Shown: positions 45,201 through 52,541 of the stretch, one piece after another
How the letters are laid out: each line of letters begins with the position of its first letter
Numbering within the stretch: the first letter of the stretch is position 1
Origin: an uncultured Prevotella sp.
Lineage (GTDB): Bacteria; Bacteroidota; Bacteroidia; Bacteroidales; Bacteroidaceae
Assembly (NCBI GenBank): GCA_905233825.1
Contig: CAJOFE010000011.1
Coordinates: 1 to 58,454 of the forward strand
DNA length: 58,454 nt
Direction: 5' to 3'
Program-made: the position numbers and the translations under genes
Notes under the pieces: model-generated
Database searches by the model: none
What the model saw: only the letters and a program-made list of their open reading frames with translations
Told to the model about the DNA's origin: nothing

Positions 45201-45279
45201 CAGCTGAAAAATACTCCTGAGCACCCACATTCCGTACGACTGCCATCATACAGAAAAACACCAATATACGCCTTTTCAC
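42256..45279 (-). CDS. TonB-dependent outer-membrane receptor with repeat-derived linker
   Basis: A 1007-residue receptor. A GTG start at 45279 is preferred: it gives a signal peptide (MKRRILVFFCMMAVVRNVGA) and lies 38 bases after a TACCTTTG -7 element (45324-45317), whereas the longer ATG reading begins upstream of that promoter. Residues about 22-205 form an unusual N-terminal domain (tyrosine-rich, YYKGNINMYKGRVSYYGVV), not the common carboxypeptidase-like domain. A proline-rich linker (about 220-275) is encoded by three palindromic repeats (44481-44613). The plug follows (about 320-440; GESDIMKVMLTLPGVTSVGE, GFNVRGGATDQNLILFNG), then a 22-stranded-type barrel (to 1007). It is the first gene of the operon with the DUF4249 lipoprotein and the plug-like protein. 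Confidence 0.88.
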   Translation of the reverse strand: MKRRILVFFCMMAVVRNVGAQEYFSAASDFARLYVGQVEPQYQTADWYDIPYYKGNINMYKGRVSYYGVVYDDVQLRYDQWQQRVVVLSPAGNYYCLPEQEHIDWFEMDGHRYVHDPEDSLRYAALLCDGSTNGVRLYHSSWKVYSGEDISGGKKALKVLRNKELYTLVTPDGERHHVSSARDVAALFPEQKAQIKQLVKQNRLSFSKKEREGSLVKVVQELTPPLPLPLEERGVDVSQPLPTEGRGVVSQTSQTPPQTLPSEGRGVTVPESVEGLIAGIPVLDSVAMDVAQSRTKVYLVPGVKKARASIADDQELAEIVVVGGRQSAVRNMMMGSEKFKPQLLKNIPSALGESDIMKVMLTLPGVTSVGEASSGFNVRGGATDQNLILFNGGTVYNPSHLFGLFTSFNSDAVEDVELFKASIPAEYGGRISSVLKVTSKEANMQRLTGSASIGVLTSKVNMEIPIVKEKVSLLVNGRTTYSDWMLKELPEKSGYRNGSANFYDVGGVLTWRLNSMHRLKLYGYWSKDKFSFSSDDGYGYKNRNMSAEWRSILNERMTATLSAGLDHYDYFNDDKSVTTMAARLSFGIDQLWAKLHVRQRLTEQETLNYGLSVQHYNVQAGKYEPLGEQSCISSVQLQREKALESAAYVDYERSLTEKLSVSGGLRYTMFNALGPRDVNVYLDDELPSEASWVETRRETGIIKTYHAPELRLSTRYTLQENLALKAGFNTMHQYIHKVSNTSIMSPTDTWKLSDLNIKPQKGWQVAAGIYHETGAKNRETGMRSREYELSAEVYYKHMSDYLSYRNSAVLLMNQHLETDVIATKGKAYGVELQVKKPFGRLNGWVNYTFSRTFLRQDDDRVATPVNDGRWFSSEYDRPHEVKAVMNFKFTERYSLSSNFNYATGRPTTIPTGRYFNERLGYYLPFYTERNTYRIPDYMRLDLAFNIEPTHRLTSFVHTSFSIGVYNALARKNAYNIYYVTEGTEIKGYKLSVFGSAIPYFSLNMRFN
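44481..44613 (-). repeat. Three GC-rich palindromic element copies in frame in the TonB receptor gene
   Basis: Three units lie at 44481-44518, 44537-44566 and 44577-44613. Each has a CCCCTCC-type arm and a GGGGAGGGG-type arm around a 2-6-base loop. They encode the peptides TLPSEGRGV, QPLPTEGRGV and PLPLPLEERGV on the minus strand. The reading frame stays open through all three. Confidence 0.85.
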
Positions 45280-45416
45280 GTCTATATATACCCGTTTCGT
45301 TTTATATATACAATTGCAAAGGTACAAAATCTTTGTATGGTTTGCGCAATATTTTAACAAACTTTAATCAATAGGGGCTGATGAAGAGAGGAAGGGGAAA
45401 GAAAATCGAAAAACTC

Positions 45417-45447
45417 TTGCGTATTTCCGTTTTTTATCGTAATTTTG
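45417..45447 (+). promoter_or_regulatory. Promoter of the 45493 lipoprotein gene
   Basis: TTG (45417-45419), a 20-base spacer and TAATTTTG (45440-45447). The ATG at 45493 follows after 45 bases. Confidence 0.75.
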
Positions 45448-45492
45448 CGACAAAAAGCAGAGAAGGTAATAAAAACATCAAATCATAAAAAC

Positions 45493-46158
45493 ATGAAAAA
45501 GCTGAAAACAACCATCAAAATGCTTGCAGTAATGACGCTCTGCACCCTCATCTGGGCGGCCTGCTCATCAAACGAAAAGAAACCTAAGACCTATTCGATG
45601 GAGGAAGAGGGAGAAGCCTCTCCCACAACCCCTCTCCAAAAGGAGAGGGGAGAAATGGAGGAAGGAGAAGGTGAAGAGTGTGTGGAGCTTTCCCTGAAAG
45701 ACTTGCTTGACCTGCTCAGACATTATGACGAGCCGCAACGGGCTGCCCGAACGGGACTGGCGCTGATATACCAGGACGAGATGGAGGGCGACGAGGTGGG
45801 ATGCACGGAAATTGTGTATGGCCACGACATAGAGAAGGGAGAGAAGGAGGAGCTGGGCTATCAGCTGAAAGGAACGGCGGATCACTGCTGCTTCTTCCAG
45901 ATGAACCTCGACACTTCGACCATTCCCTGCCTGAACTTCGGCGACAAGGACGATGCAAAGCTGTTCTTTGAGCGGATGGCAAAGACGGAGCCGACGGCAT
46001 ACGAGGGTAAGACATACTATATTCACAAGAAGGACGGCGAGGAGGCGCTGTATGTGGATGTGCCCTACGACGAGGGAGAGTATGAGACCTACTACCTGAT
46101 ATATCCTCCTGAGCGTGAGGAGGGCTTCTACCGCATCAGGATTGACGTGTGGATGTAA
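45493..46158 (+). CDS. Lipoprotein of unknown function with palindrome-derived segment
   Basis: A 221-residue lipoprotein. The ATG at 45493 (MKKLKTTIKMLAVM) gives a lipobox ending WAAC (Cys about residue 23) and fits the promoter at 45417-45447. The longer reading from 45445 would begin at the -7 element. Residues about 38-58 (EASPTTPLQKERGEMEEG) are encoded by a perfect 9-base palindrome of the GC-rich family (45629-45650) plus flanks. The mature domain (about 60-221) is acidic, with a CCFFQMNLDTSTIPCLNFGD segment. No family is recognised. The nucleotidyltransferase-like gene follows after 43 bases. Confidence 0.75.
   Translation: MKKLKTTIKMLAVMTLCTLIWAACSSNEKKPKTYSMEEEGEASPTTPLQKERGEMEEGEGEECVELSLKDLLDLLRHYDEPQRAARTGLALIYQDEMEGDEVGCTEIVYGHDIEKGEKEELGYQLKGTADHCCFFQMNLDTSTIPCLNFGDKDDAKLFFERMAKTEPTAYEGKTYYIHKKDGEEALYVDVPYDEGEYETYYLIYPPEREEGFYRIRIDVWM
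45629..45650 (+). repeat. GC-rich palindromic element copy in the 45493 lipoprotein gene
   Basis: CCCCTCTCC (45629-45637) and GGAGAGGGG (45642-45650) around AAAA: a perfect 9-base stem, in frame in a coding region. Confidence 0.85.
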
Positions 46159-46201
46159 GAAAGCCGGCCCTGACACCTGTTACAAGGAACAAAAAAGGAC
46201 G

Positions 46202-47230
46202 ATGAACATCACACAGCGCAACTTTTTCCGACTGCTCCGTGCGGGGGCGTTCGGCAACGAGGAGGGGATAGAACCGATGTCGGCATGGAAATGGCGGCAG
46301 GTCTTCGCATGGGGACAGAAACTGGGCGTGGCTCCCCTACTCTACGACGGGGTGGAGCGATGCAGCAGCCAGTTCTTCATGCAGCTGCCTGCCGAGCTTG
46401 ACGAGAGGCTGAGACTGGAATGCCAAGAGACGGAGCAGCACTATGCAGCGGAAAGCGCCGACGTGGCCGAGCTGCTGTCGCTGTTAGGACAATGGCAGAT
46501 GCGACCGGTGCTGCTCGACCCCTGGGGCACGGGCTGCCTCTACGACAGGCCCAGCCATCACCACGCAGGACAGGTGAACATTTTCTTCCCCTTCGACACG
46601 CAGGGGCAGAAGGCCGACGAGTGGGCGAAGAGTCACGGCGAGGACGCAAGGGCGGTGAACAGCCACATCATGCGCTACGGCTGGAAGGGACTGGGCGTGG
46701 AGCACCGGCACAGGATGTTCGTGCTGAGCAACAAGCTGAACAACATGACGCTGCAGGACATCATCAAGCAGGAATGGCTGGACGGTGGCACATCGCACGT
46801 GGTGATCGACGGACAGCGCATAGAGACGGTAGGGCCTACGCTCTACATGCTCATGAGCCTGCTCAGCATTGTCAAGACCACCCTGAACGAGGGGCCTGCC
46901 CTGTGGCAGATGGTAGATATGGGCATGCTGCTGCGACGACAGGGCGACCGCGTGGACTTCGTGAAGCTGCAGGACTGGATAGAGCAGCTGCACTTCACTC
47001 GCATGGCGCAGCTGGTGGGACAGGTGCTGACGGCGCTGTTGGGCTTCAGCGGCGACGAGGTGCCCTTCACGAAAGTGGAAGAAGGAGGAGGAAAGGTGGA
47101 GAGCCTGGCCGACGACCTGATAGCGGCGGGACGGGGAAACACCTCGAAATACCTGCGCTATGCACCCGGGGAGAGCATATCGAACGTGGTGGCATCGCTG
47201 ACGCACTCGTTGGGGAATGTGGAGGAATAG
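46202..47230 (+). CDS. Nucleotidyltransferase-like protein (NTP_transf_5 type), probably lacking the catalytic Asp pair
   Basis: A 342-residue cytosolic protein. The ATG at 46202 (MNITQRNFFRLLRAG) is chosen because the in-frame extension upstream overlaps the previous gene. The layout resembles the uncharacterised nucleotidyltransferase family PF14907: a helical N-terminus, WGQKLGVAPLLYDGV, then a strand PVLLDPWGTGCLYDRPSHH, and a C-terminal part with TLYMLMSLLSIVKTTLNEGPALWQMVDMGMLL. In such families the strand pair normally carries a KG and a GDID-type Asp pair. Here the matching positions read DPWGTG and GQVNIFF, so catalysis may be lost. It lies in an operon-like run with the lipoprotein upstream and the outer-membrane protein downstream. 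Confidence 0.65.
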   Translation: MNITQRNFFRLLRAGAFGNEEGIEPMSAWKWRQVFAWGQKLGVAPLLYDGVERCSSQFFMQLPAELDERLRLECQETEQHYAAESADVAELLSLLGQWQMRPVLLDPWGTGCLYDRPSHHHAGQVNIFFPFDTQGQKADEWAKSHGEDARAVNSHIMRYGWKGLGVEHRHRMFVLSNKLNNMTLQDIIKQEWLDGGTSHVVIDGQRIETVGPTLYMLMSLLSIVKTTLNEGPALWQMVDMGMLLRRQGDRVDFVKLQDWIEQLHFTRMAQLVGQVLTALLGFSGDEVPFTKVEEGGGKVESLADDLIAAGRGNTSKYLRYAPGESISNVVASLTHSLGNVEE

Positions 47231-47241
47231 CCCACCCCTAT

Positions 47242-47260
47242 CCCCTCCCCGAGGGAGGGG
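47242..47260 (+). repeat. GC-rich palindromic element copy, intergenic
   Basis: CCCCTCCCCGAGGGAGGGG: a near-perfect dyad in the 68-base gap before the DUF5686-like gene, flanked by CCCACCCCTA on both sides. Confidence 0.8.
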
Positions 47261-47298
47261 TTTAGAATGACAAGACCCACCCCTAATTGACAAAGTAG

Positions 47299-49374
47299 AT
47301 GAAAAGAGTGACGGGGAGAACAATGGCAAGACTGTTCAGGCCCCTCCTTCGGGGAGGGGTTGGCGCGGGCTTGCTCTTTTCGTTCTGCCCCGCCTGGGCA
47401 CAGGCGCCCGACTCGCTGGTGATGCAGCGGGTGTTCAGCTACTCGGAGAACAACGCACAGGAGGCGGAGGAATTTCAGTCGAACGTCTATATCAAGCATC
47501 TCTACCAGACGGAGAAGCGCAACTTCACGCTGTGGTGCGTGCCGTCGATGTATGCCATTGCACGCGGACAGCGGGAGTTCGTGAGCGAGCAGTATAGCCG
47601 CATGACCTTCCACGAAGACGGCAAGATGGACAATCAGCGGCAGGTGTACTATACCACCATACCTCACAACCGCCGCACGATGCCCACGCTGCTGGAGTTT
47701 ATCACCCCTACCCTCTACCAGGAAACGCTCTACGGCGACCATATCCTGTCGCCCTTCCACCATACGAACAAGGTGTTCTACCGCTATGCCACATCGAAAA
47801 TCGACGAGAAGCGCTATAGGCTGACGTTCCGTCCGCGCTACGTCAGAAACACCCAGCTGGTGCACGGCGTGGCAACCATAGACAGGGAGACAGGACGCAT
47901 CATCGATGCGGAGATGCACGGCGAGTTCGACATGATGCGCTTCGCAACCATAGCCACTCAGGGCAACGAGGGCTCAAGGGCGCTGCTGCCGAAGTCGTGC
48001 CGCACGAACGTGGAGTTCAAGTTCCTGGGCAATCGCATCACCTCGAACTTCGAGGCGGCCTACGACTGTCCCATCACCCTGCCCGACACGGTGAGCGTGA
48101 AGGGCGACCGCCAGCTGATAGACTCGGTGCGCCCCTACCGGCTGTCCATCAAGGAGCAGGCCATCTACGACCATCGCGACTCGCTCAGGGCCAACAGCCA
48201 CCAGCCCGACACGGTGACCATCGACACGCTGATGCAGCAGCCCAAGCCCCGCAAGCACAACTACTGGAAGGAGATAGGAAGCACGCTGGGCGAGAGCCTG
48301 GTGCAGCGCATGCGCTTCAGCTCGGAGGCTGGCTTTGTGCGCGTGTCGCCCATCATCAATCCCCAGTACCTCAGCTATAGCCGCAGGAAAGGCTTCAGCT
48401 ATCGCTTCAAGGTGGGTGCCCAGCTGAACCTGAGCGACGAGACGACGCTGGGCATGACCACCCGCTTCGGCTATAACTTCAAGCAGAAGAAGTTCTACTT
48501 CAGCCTGCCCCTGCGACTGGAATACAGCTACCGTGACCGTGATGCCTATGCGGAGATAGCATGGGCCAGCGGCAACAGGATATACAACTCAACCGTCATT
48601 GACGAGCTGAAACGGAAGATGGGCGACCTGCCCGAACTGGACAATATGGATCTGGACCAGTTTGACGACTGGAACCTGCGTGTGACGAACAACCTGCCGC
48701 TGAACAACCGTCTGGCTGTGGAGGCAGGTATGGTGTTCCACCAGCGAAAGGCGGTGAACAAGCACGGCATGATGGAGATGGAGATGCCGACGGAATACCG
48801 AAGCCTGGCTCCTGCCGTATCGTTGAAGGCCCGTCCCTGGCGCAAGGGGCCGCTGTTCACCATCGACTACGAACGTGGCCTGTCGGGGAAGAACTACCTG
48901 CCCTATGAACGCTGGGAGCTGGACGCCTCGCTGAAACACCGCATGCACCGTCTGCAGACGCTGAACATGCGCTTGGGAACAGGTTTCTATACCCGTCGCG
49001 ACAAGAACTTCTTCATGGACTACTCCAACTTCCGCGACGAGAACCTGCCCGAAGGATGGGACGACGACTGGTCGGGCAACTTCCAGCTGCTGCGCTCGAG
49101 GATGTACAACGAGTCCGACTACTACATCAGGGGTAACGTGTCGTTCGAGTCGCCGCTGATGGCTGCCTCCTTCGTGCCGCTGGTGGGACGTTACATTGAG
49201 CGTGAGCGCGTCTATCTGAGCTCGCTCTCCATTGCCCATACACGCCTCTACAGCGAGCTGGGCTACGGCTTCACCTGCCGCTTCTTCTCAGTGGGCTTCT
49301 TCGCCAGTTTCCTCAACACCAAGTTCCAGGAATCTGGAGCCAAATTCACCTTTGAACTGTTCCGCCGATGGTAA
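47299..49374 (+). CDS. DUF5686-like outer-membrane protein with palindrome-derived signal region
   Basis: A 691-residue exported protein. The signal peptide ends in CPAWAQ (cleavage near residue 35). Its n- and h-regions (RLFRPLLRGGVGAGLLFSF) are partly encoded by a palindromic repeat (47341-47359). The mature protein has an N-terminal about 300-residue periplasmic region (VYIKHLYQTEKRNFTLWCVPSMY, IIDAEMHGEFDMMRFATIA), then a beta-barrel rich in alternating aromatic strands ending in FTFELFRRW. This layout matches the DUF5686 family of Bacteroidetes outer-membrane proteins, whose function is not established. The stop overlaps the addA start by 7 bases. Confidence 0.8.
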   Translation: MKRVTGRTMARLFRPLLRGGVGAGLLFSFCPAWAQAPDSLVMQRVFSYSENNAQEAEEFQSNVYIKHLYQTEKRNFTLWCVPSMYAIARGQREFVSEQYSRMTFHEDGKMDNQRQVYYTTIPHNRRTMPTLLEFITPTLYQETLYGDHILSPFHHTNKVFYRYATSKIDEKRYRLTFRPRYVRNTQLVHGVATIDRETGRIIDAEMHGEFDMMRFATIATQGNEGSRALLPKSCRTNVEFKFLGNRITSNFEAAYDCPITLPDTVSVKGDRQLIDSVRPYRLSIKEQAIYDHRDSLRANSHQPDTVTIDTLMQQPKPRKHNYWKEIGSTLGESLVQRMRFSSEAGFVRVSPIINPQYLSYSRRKGFSYRFKVGAQLNLSDETTLGMTTRFGYNFKQKKFYFSLPLRLEYSYRDRDAYAEIAWASGNRIYNSTVIDELKRKMGDLPELDNMDLDQFDDWNLRVTNNLPLNNRLAVEAGMVFHQRKAVNKHGMMEMEMPTEYRSLAPAVSLKARPWRKGPLFTIDYERGLSGKNYLPYERWELDASLKHRMHRLQTLNMRLGTGFYTRRDKNFFMDYSNFRDENLPEGWDDDWSGNFQLLRSRMYNESDYYIRGNVSFESPLMAASFVPLVGRYIERERVYLSSLSIAHTRLYSELGYGFTCRFFSVGFFASFLNTKFQESGAKFTFELFRRW
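47341..47359 (+). repeat. GC-rich palindromic element copy in a signal-peptide coding region
   Basis: CCCCTCC-TTCGG-GGAGGGG, read in frame as part of a working-looking signal peptide (PLLRGGV). Confidence 0.8.
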
Positions 49375-52300
49375 AGTCACTCACCGTATATAAAGCCAGT
49401 GCGGGTAGTGGAAAGACCTTTACACTGGCTTCAGAATATATTAAACTGTTGGTACGCAACCCACTGATTTACCGACAGATACTTGCCGTTACCTTTACCA
49501 ACAAAGCGACGGAGGAAATGAAGATGCGCATCCTCAGTCAGCTCTACGGCATCTCTCATCGTCTGGACGGTTCGAAAAGCTATGCCCGGAAAATATACGA
49601 AGCCCTCGACGGCGAACTGACGGAAGACCAGATAGCGGAAAGGGCTGGTCAGGCACTGCGTCTGCTGCTGCACAACTACAGCTACTTCCGGGTGGAGACC
49701 ATCGACTCGTTCTTCCAGAGCGTGATGCGCAACCTGGCTCGCGAGCTGAACCTCACGGCCAACCTGCGCGTCGGCCTGAACGACCATCAGGTGGAGGAGA
49801 TGGCCGTAGATCAGCTCATCGACTCGCTCACGGTCTCCGACCAGCTGTTGCAGTGGCTCATGAAGTATATCATGGACAACATCAGCGACGACCGTTCCTG
49901 GAACGTCATCGGACAAATCAAGAAGTTCGGGCGCACCATCTTCGACGACTACTACAAGCAACACAGCGAACGGATTACGCAGCTGATGGGCGAGAAAGAC
50001 TTCTTCGACCACTACCAGACGCAGCTGAGGAATATCCGTCAGCAGGCCAGCGATCGGATGAAGGATATTGCCAATATGTTCTTCAATACCCTGTCCGACG
50101 AGGGTTTGGGCATTAACGACCTAACATATGGCATCTCGGGGGTGGCCGGATTATTTCTAAAACTGCAACGAGAAGAGTTCGACGAAAATGTGCTCACCAA
50201 ACGAGCTACTGACTGCATAGGCCAACCCGACAAATGGTGCAAGAAGACACATCCGCACCGTGAGCAAATCATCCATCTAGCCGACAGCAAGCTCGATGCC
50301 CTGCTGCGCCACGCCGTTGACGAGCAGCCCCGACAGTGGAAGCTCTACAAGAGTGCCGACCTGACCCTGCGCCACCTGTCACAGCTGCGGCTCTTGGGCA
50401 GCATCGAACAGAAGGTGCGCCAGCTGAACGTAGAGCAAAACCGCTTCCTGCTCAGCGACACCCAGCAGTTGCTGCACGAGCTGATAGACGGCAGCGACAC
50501 GCCTTTCATCTTCGAGAAGATTGGCACACAGCTGGAACATATCATGATTGATGAGTTTCAGGACACCTCGACCGTGCAGTGGCAGAACTTCAAAATCCTG
50601 CTTCAGGAGACCATGAGCCATAAGGGTTCTGAGAACCTCATCGTGGGCGACGTGAAGCAAAGCATCTACCGCTGGCGCAGTGGTGACTGGCGATTATTAG
50701 CCAACATAGAAAAGCAGTTTCCTCATGATAACAAGATAGTTAGCATAGAAACGCTCGATAAAAACTTTCGTTCAGCAAGTCGCATCGTCAGCTTCAACAA
50801 TGCCTTCTTCACGGAGGCTGTAAGACAGACAAACGTCACGGCCTACGACGATGTAGAGCAGAAAGTACCCGAAGGAAAAGCCGACGAGGGACTGGTGGAA
50901 GTGACCTTGCTGCCTGCCGACGACTATGACCAACAGATGCTGGAGGCCGTGAGCCGACAAGTAGCCCAGCTGCTCGAAGCTGGTACGCCAGCCTCGGAAA
51001 TCGCCATCCTGGTAAGGGTAAACAAGAAAATCCCCCTGATAGCCCGTCAGATGATGGAGCAACTGCCCGACGTGAAAGTGGTCAGCGACGAGGCCTTCCG
51101 TCTCGATGCCTCGCCAGCCGTCAACACCATCATCACTGCCCTGCGCTATCTCGTTCACCCCGAAGACAACATTGCACAGGCCTATCTGCAGAAATTCCCA
51201 CCTCTTACTACTCACCTCTCACCGCAAAGCTCCTCCCCTTCGGGGGGAGGCTGGAAGGGGGCTTCTCAATTATTATCCCTTCCCCTCTACGAGCTGGTGG
51301 AGCAGCTCTATGCCCTCCTCCACCTCAACCGTCTGGGTAATCAGAGCGCCTACCTCTGTGCCTTCTTCGACCAGGTGGCGGCATTTGCCACCGACTATGG
51401 CTCGGACATCGATGCTTTCCTACGAGAATGGGACGAGACCATTGCGAGCAAAACCATTCAGAGCCCAGAGGCCGACGGCCTGCGCATCATCTCTATCCAC
51501 AAGTCGAAGGGACTGGAATTCCCGTTCGTCCTCATCCCCTTCTGCGACTGGCGCATGGAGATAACCGACGTGCTCTGGTGCGAGCCCAGTGAAGCACCTT
51601 TCAACCAGCTGCCCCTGGCTCCCATCGATTTCAGCATGACAGGCATGAAGGGCACCATCTACGAGGCCGCCTACGACGAGGAGCACCAGCAGAACATTGT
51701 CGATAATATGAACCTGCTCTACGTGGCTTTCACCCGAGCCTCGCAGGGGCTCTATGTCTATGGACGTAGGAAGGCTCCTTCCGCCTCGCGCTCAGCCCTC
51801 ATCGAGCAGGTATTGCCAGCCATCGTCTCGAAGCTCGACGGCTCCACCATCACTGGCGAGGAAGACGAGAGCCAGCCACTGGTATTCACCTCGCAGGCCC
51901 TTCCCCTATCCCGTCCTGACAGGGAGGGAAACAAAGAGGAGGTGTGTCTCAATCCCTTCCTTCAGGAGGCGACTCCCGTCAAGGTAGGCATCGGCATCTA
52001 TACCGCAAAGGCCGACTTCCGTCAGAGCAACAAGAGCCGCGAGTTTGCCCAAGCCGACGAGGCCGACGAAGAGCAGGCCCGTCAGAAAGAGTATATCCAG
52101 TTGGGCAGCGTGCTCCACAACGTGCTCTCCTCCATCCGCACCAGCGACGATGTAGAGTCCGTGCTCTGGCAGTTGGAACAGGACGGTATTCTCTATGGCG
52201 ACGGCGAGCTGGCGCGTCCGAAGCTGGCCTCGCTGCTTCGCCAACGGCTGGCCAGTCCCCAAGTGGCAGAGTGGTTCCGTCCCGGTCGCTGGCAGCTGTT

Positions 52301-52541
52301 CAACGAGTGCAACATCCTGAGCATCGACCCCGTGACCGGTCGTGTCGTAGAGCGTCGTCCTGACCGTGTGATGACCGACGATGAGCAGACCATCGTCGTC
52401 GATTTCAAGTTCGGACGTGAGCGCGAGGAATACCATACCCAGGTGCGCCAGTACATGAGCCTGCTCACCACGATGGGCCACCGGAACGTGAAGGGATATC
52501 TGTGGCTCATCTACACCAACAAGATCATCGAAGTAGTATGA
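49368..52541 (+). CDS. addA: AddA-like UvrD-family helicase/nuclease
   Basis: A 1057-residue subunit of a RecBCD/AddAB-type double-strand-break repair enzyme. Superfamily 1 motifs: Walker A ASAGSGKTFTLA (residues 10-21), VTFTNKATEEMKMRI (Ia), IDEFQDTSTVQWQNF (II, near 397), GDVKQSIYRWRSGDW (III), DKNFRS (IV), ISIHKSKGLEFPFV (V, near 708) and NLLYVAFTRASQGLYVYG (VI). The C-terminal RecB-like nuclease domain has RPDRVMTDDEQTIVVDFKFG (near 1007). A segment near residues 611-640 is encoded by a palindromic element plus simple sequence (51200-51290). Start ATG overlaps the previous stop by 7 bases; the stop overlaps addB. Confidence 0.92.
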   Translation: MVKSLTVYKASAGSGKTFTLASEYIKLLVRNPLIYRQILAVTFTNKATEEMKMRILSQLYGISHRLDGSKSYARKIYEALDGELTEDQIAERAGQALRLLLHNYSYFRVETIDSFFQSVMRNLARELNLTANLRVGLNDHQVEEMAVDQLIDSLTVSDQLLQWLMKYIMDNISDDRSWNVIGQIKKFGRTIFDDYYKQHSERITQLMGEKDFFDHYQTQLRNIRQQASDRMKDIANMFFNTLSDEGLGINDLTYGISGVAGLFLKLQREEFDENVLTKRATDCIGQPDKWCKKTHPHREQIIHLADSKLDALLRHAVDEQPRQWKLYKSADLTLRHLSQLRLLGSIEQKVRQLNVEQNRFLLSDTQQLLHELIDGSDTPFIFEKIGTQLEHIMIDEFQDTSTVQWQNFKILLQETMSHKGSENLIVGDVKQSIYRWRSGDWRLLANIEKQFPHDNKIVSIETLDKNFRSASRIVSFNNAFFTEAVRQTNVTAYDDVEQKVPEGKADEGLVEVTLLPADDYDQQMLEAVSRQVAQLLEAGTPASEIAILVRVNKKIPLIARQMMEQLPDVKVVSDEAFRLDASPAVNTIITALRYLVHPEDNIAQAYLQKFPPLTTHLSPQSSSPSGGGWKGASQLLSLPLYELVEQLYALLHLNRLGNQSAYLCAFFDQVAAFATDYGSDIDAFLREWDETIASKTIQSPEADGLRIISIHKSKGLEFPFVLIPFCDWRMEITDVLWCEPSEAPFNQLPLAPIDFSMTGMKGTIYEAAYDEEHQQNIVDNMNLLYVAFTRASQGLYVYGRRKAPSASRSALIEQVLPAIVSKLDGSTITGEEDESQPLVFTSQALPLSRPDREGNKEEVCLNPFLQEATPVKVGIGIYTAKADFRQSNKSREFAQADEADEEQARQKEYIQLGSVLHNVLSSIRTSDDVESVLWQLEQDGILYGDGELARPKLASLLRQRLASPQVAEWFRPGRWQLFNECNILSIDPVTGRVVERRPDRVMTDDEQTIVVDFKFGREREEYHTQVRQYMSLLTTMGHRNVKGYLWLIYTNKIIEVV
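51231..51267 (+). repeat. GC-rich palindromic element copy in addA
   Basis: TCCTCCCCTTCGGGGGGAGG (51231-51250) then CTGGAAGGGGGCTTCTC, read as SSPSGGGWKGAS. The preceding CTCTTACTACTCACCTCTCACC looks like non-coding simple sequence, so the whole insert may span about 51200-51290. A weaker candidate lies at 51901-51930 (LPLSRPDREGN). Confidence 0.8.

Noticed and set aside
51901..51930. Second palindromic element copy in addA
   Set aside because: The arms match poorly and the peptide could be native; listed only as a weak candidate.
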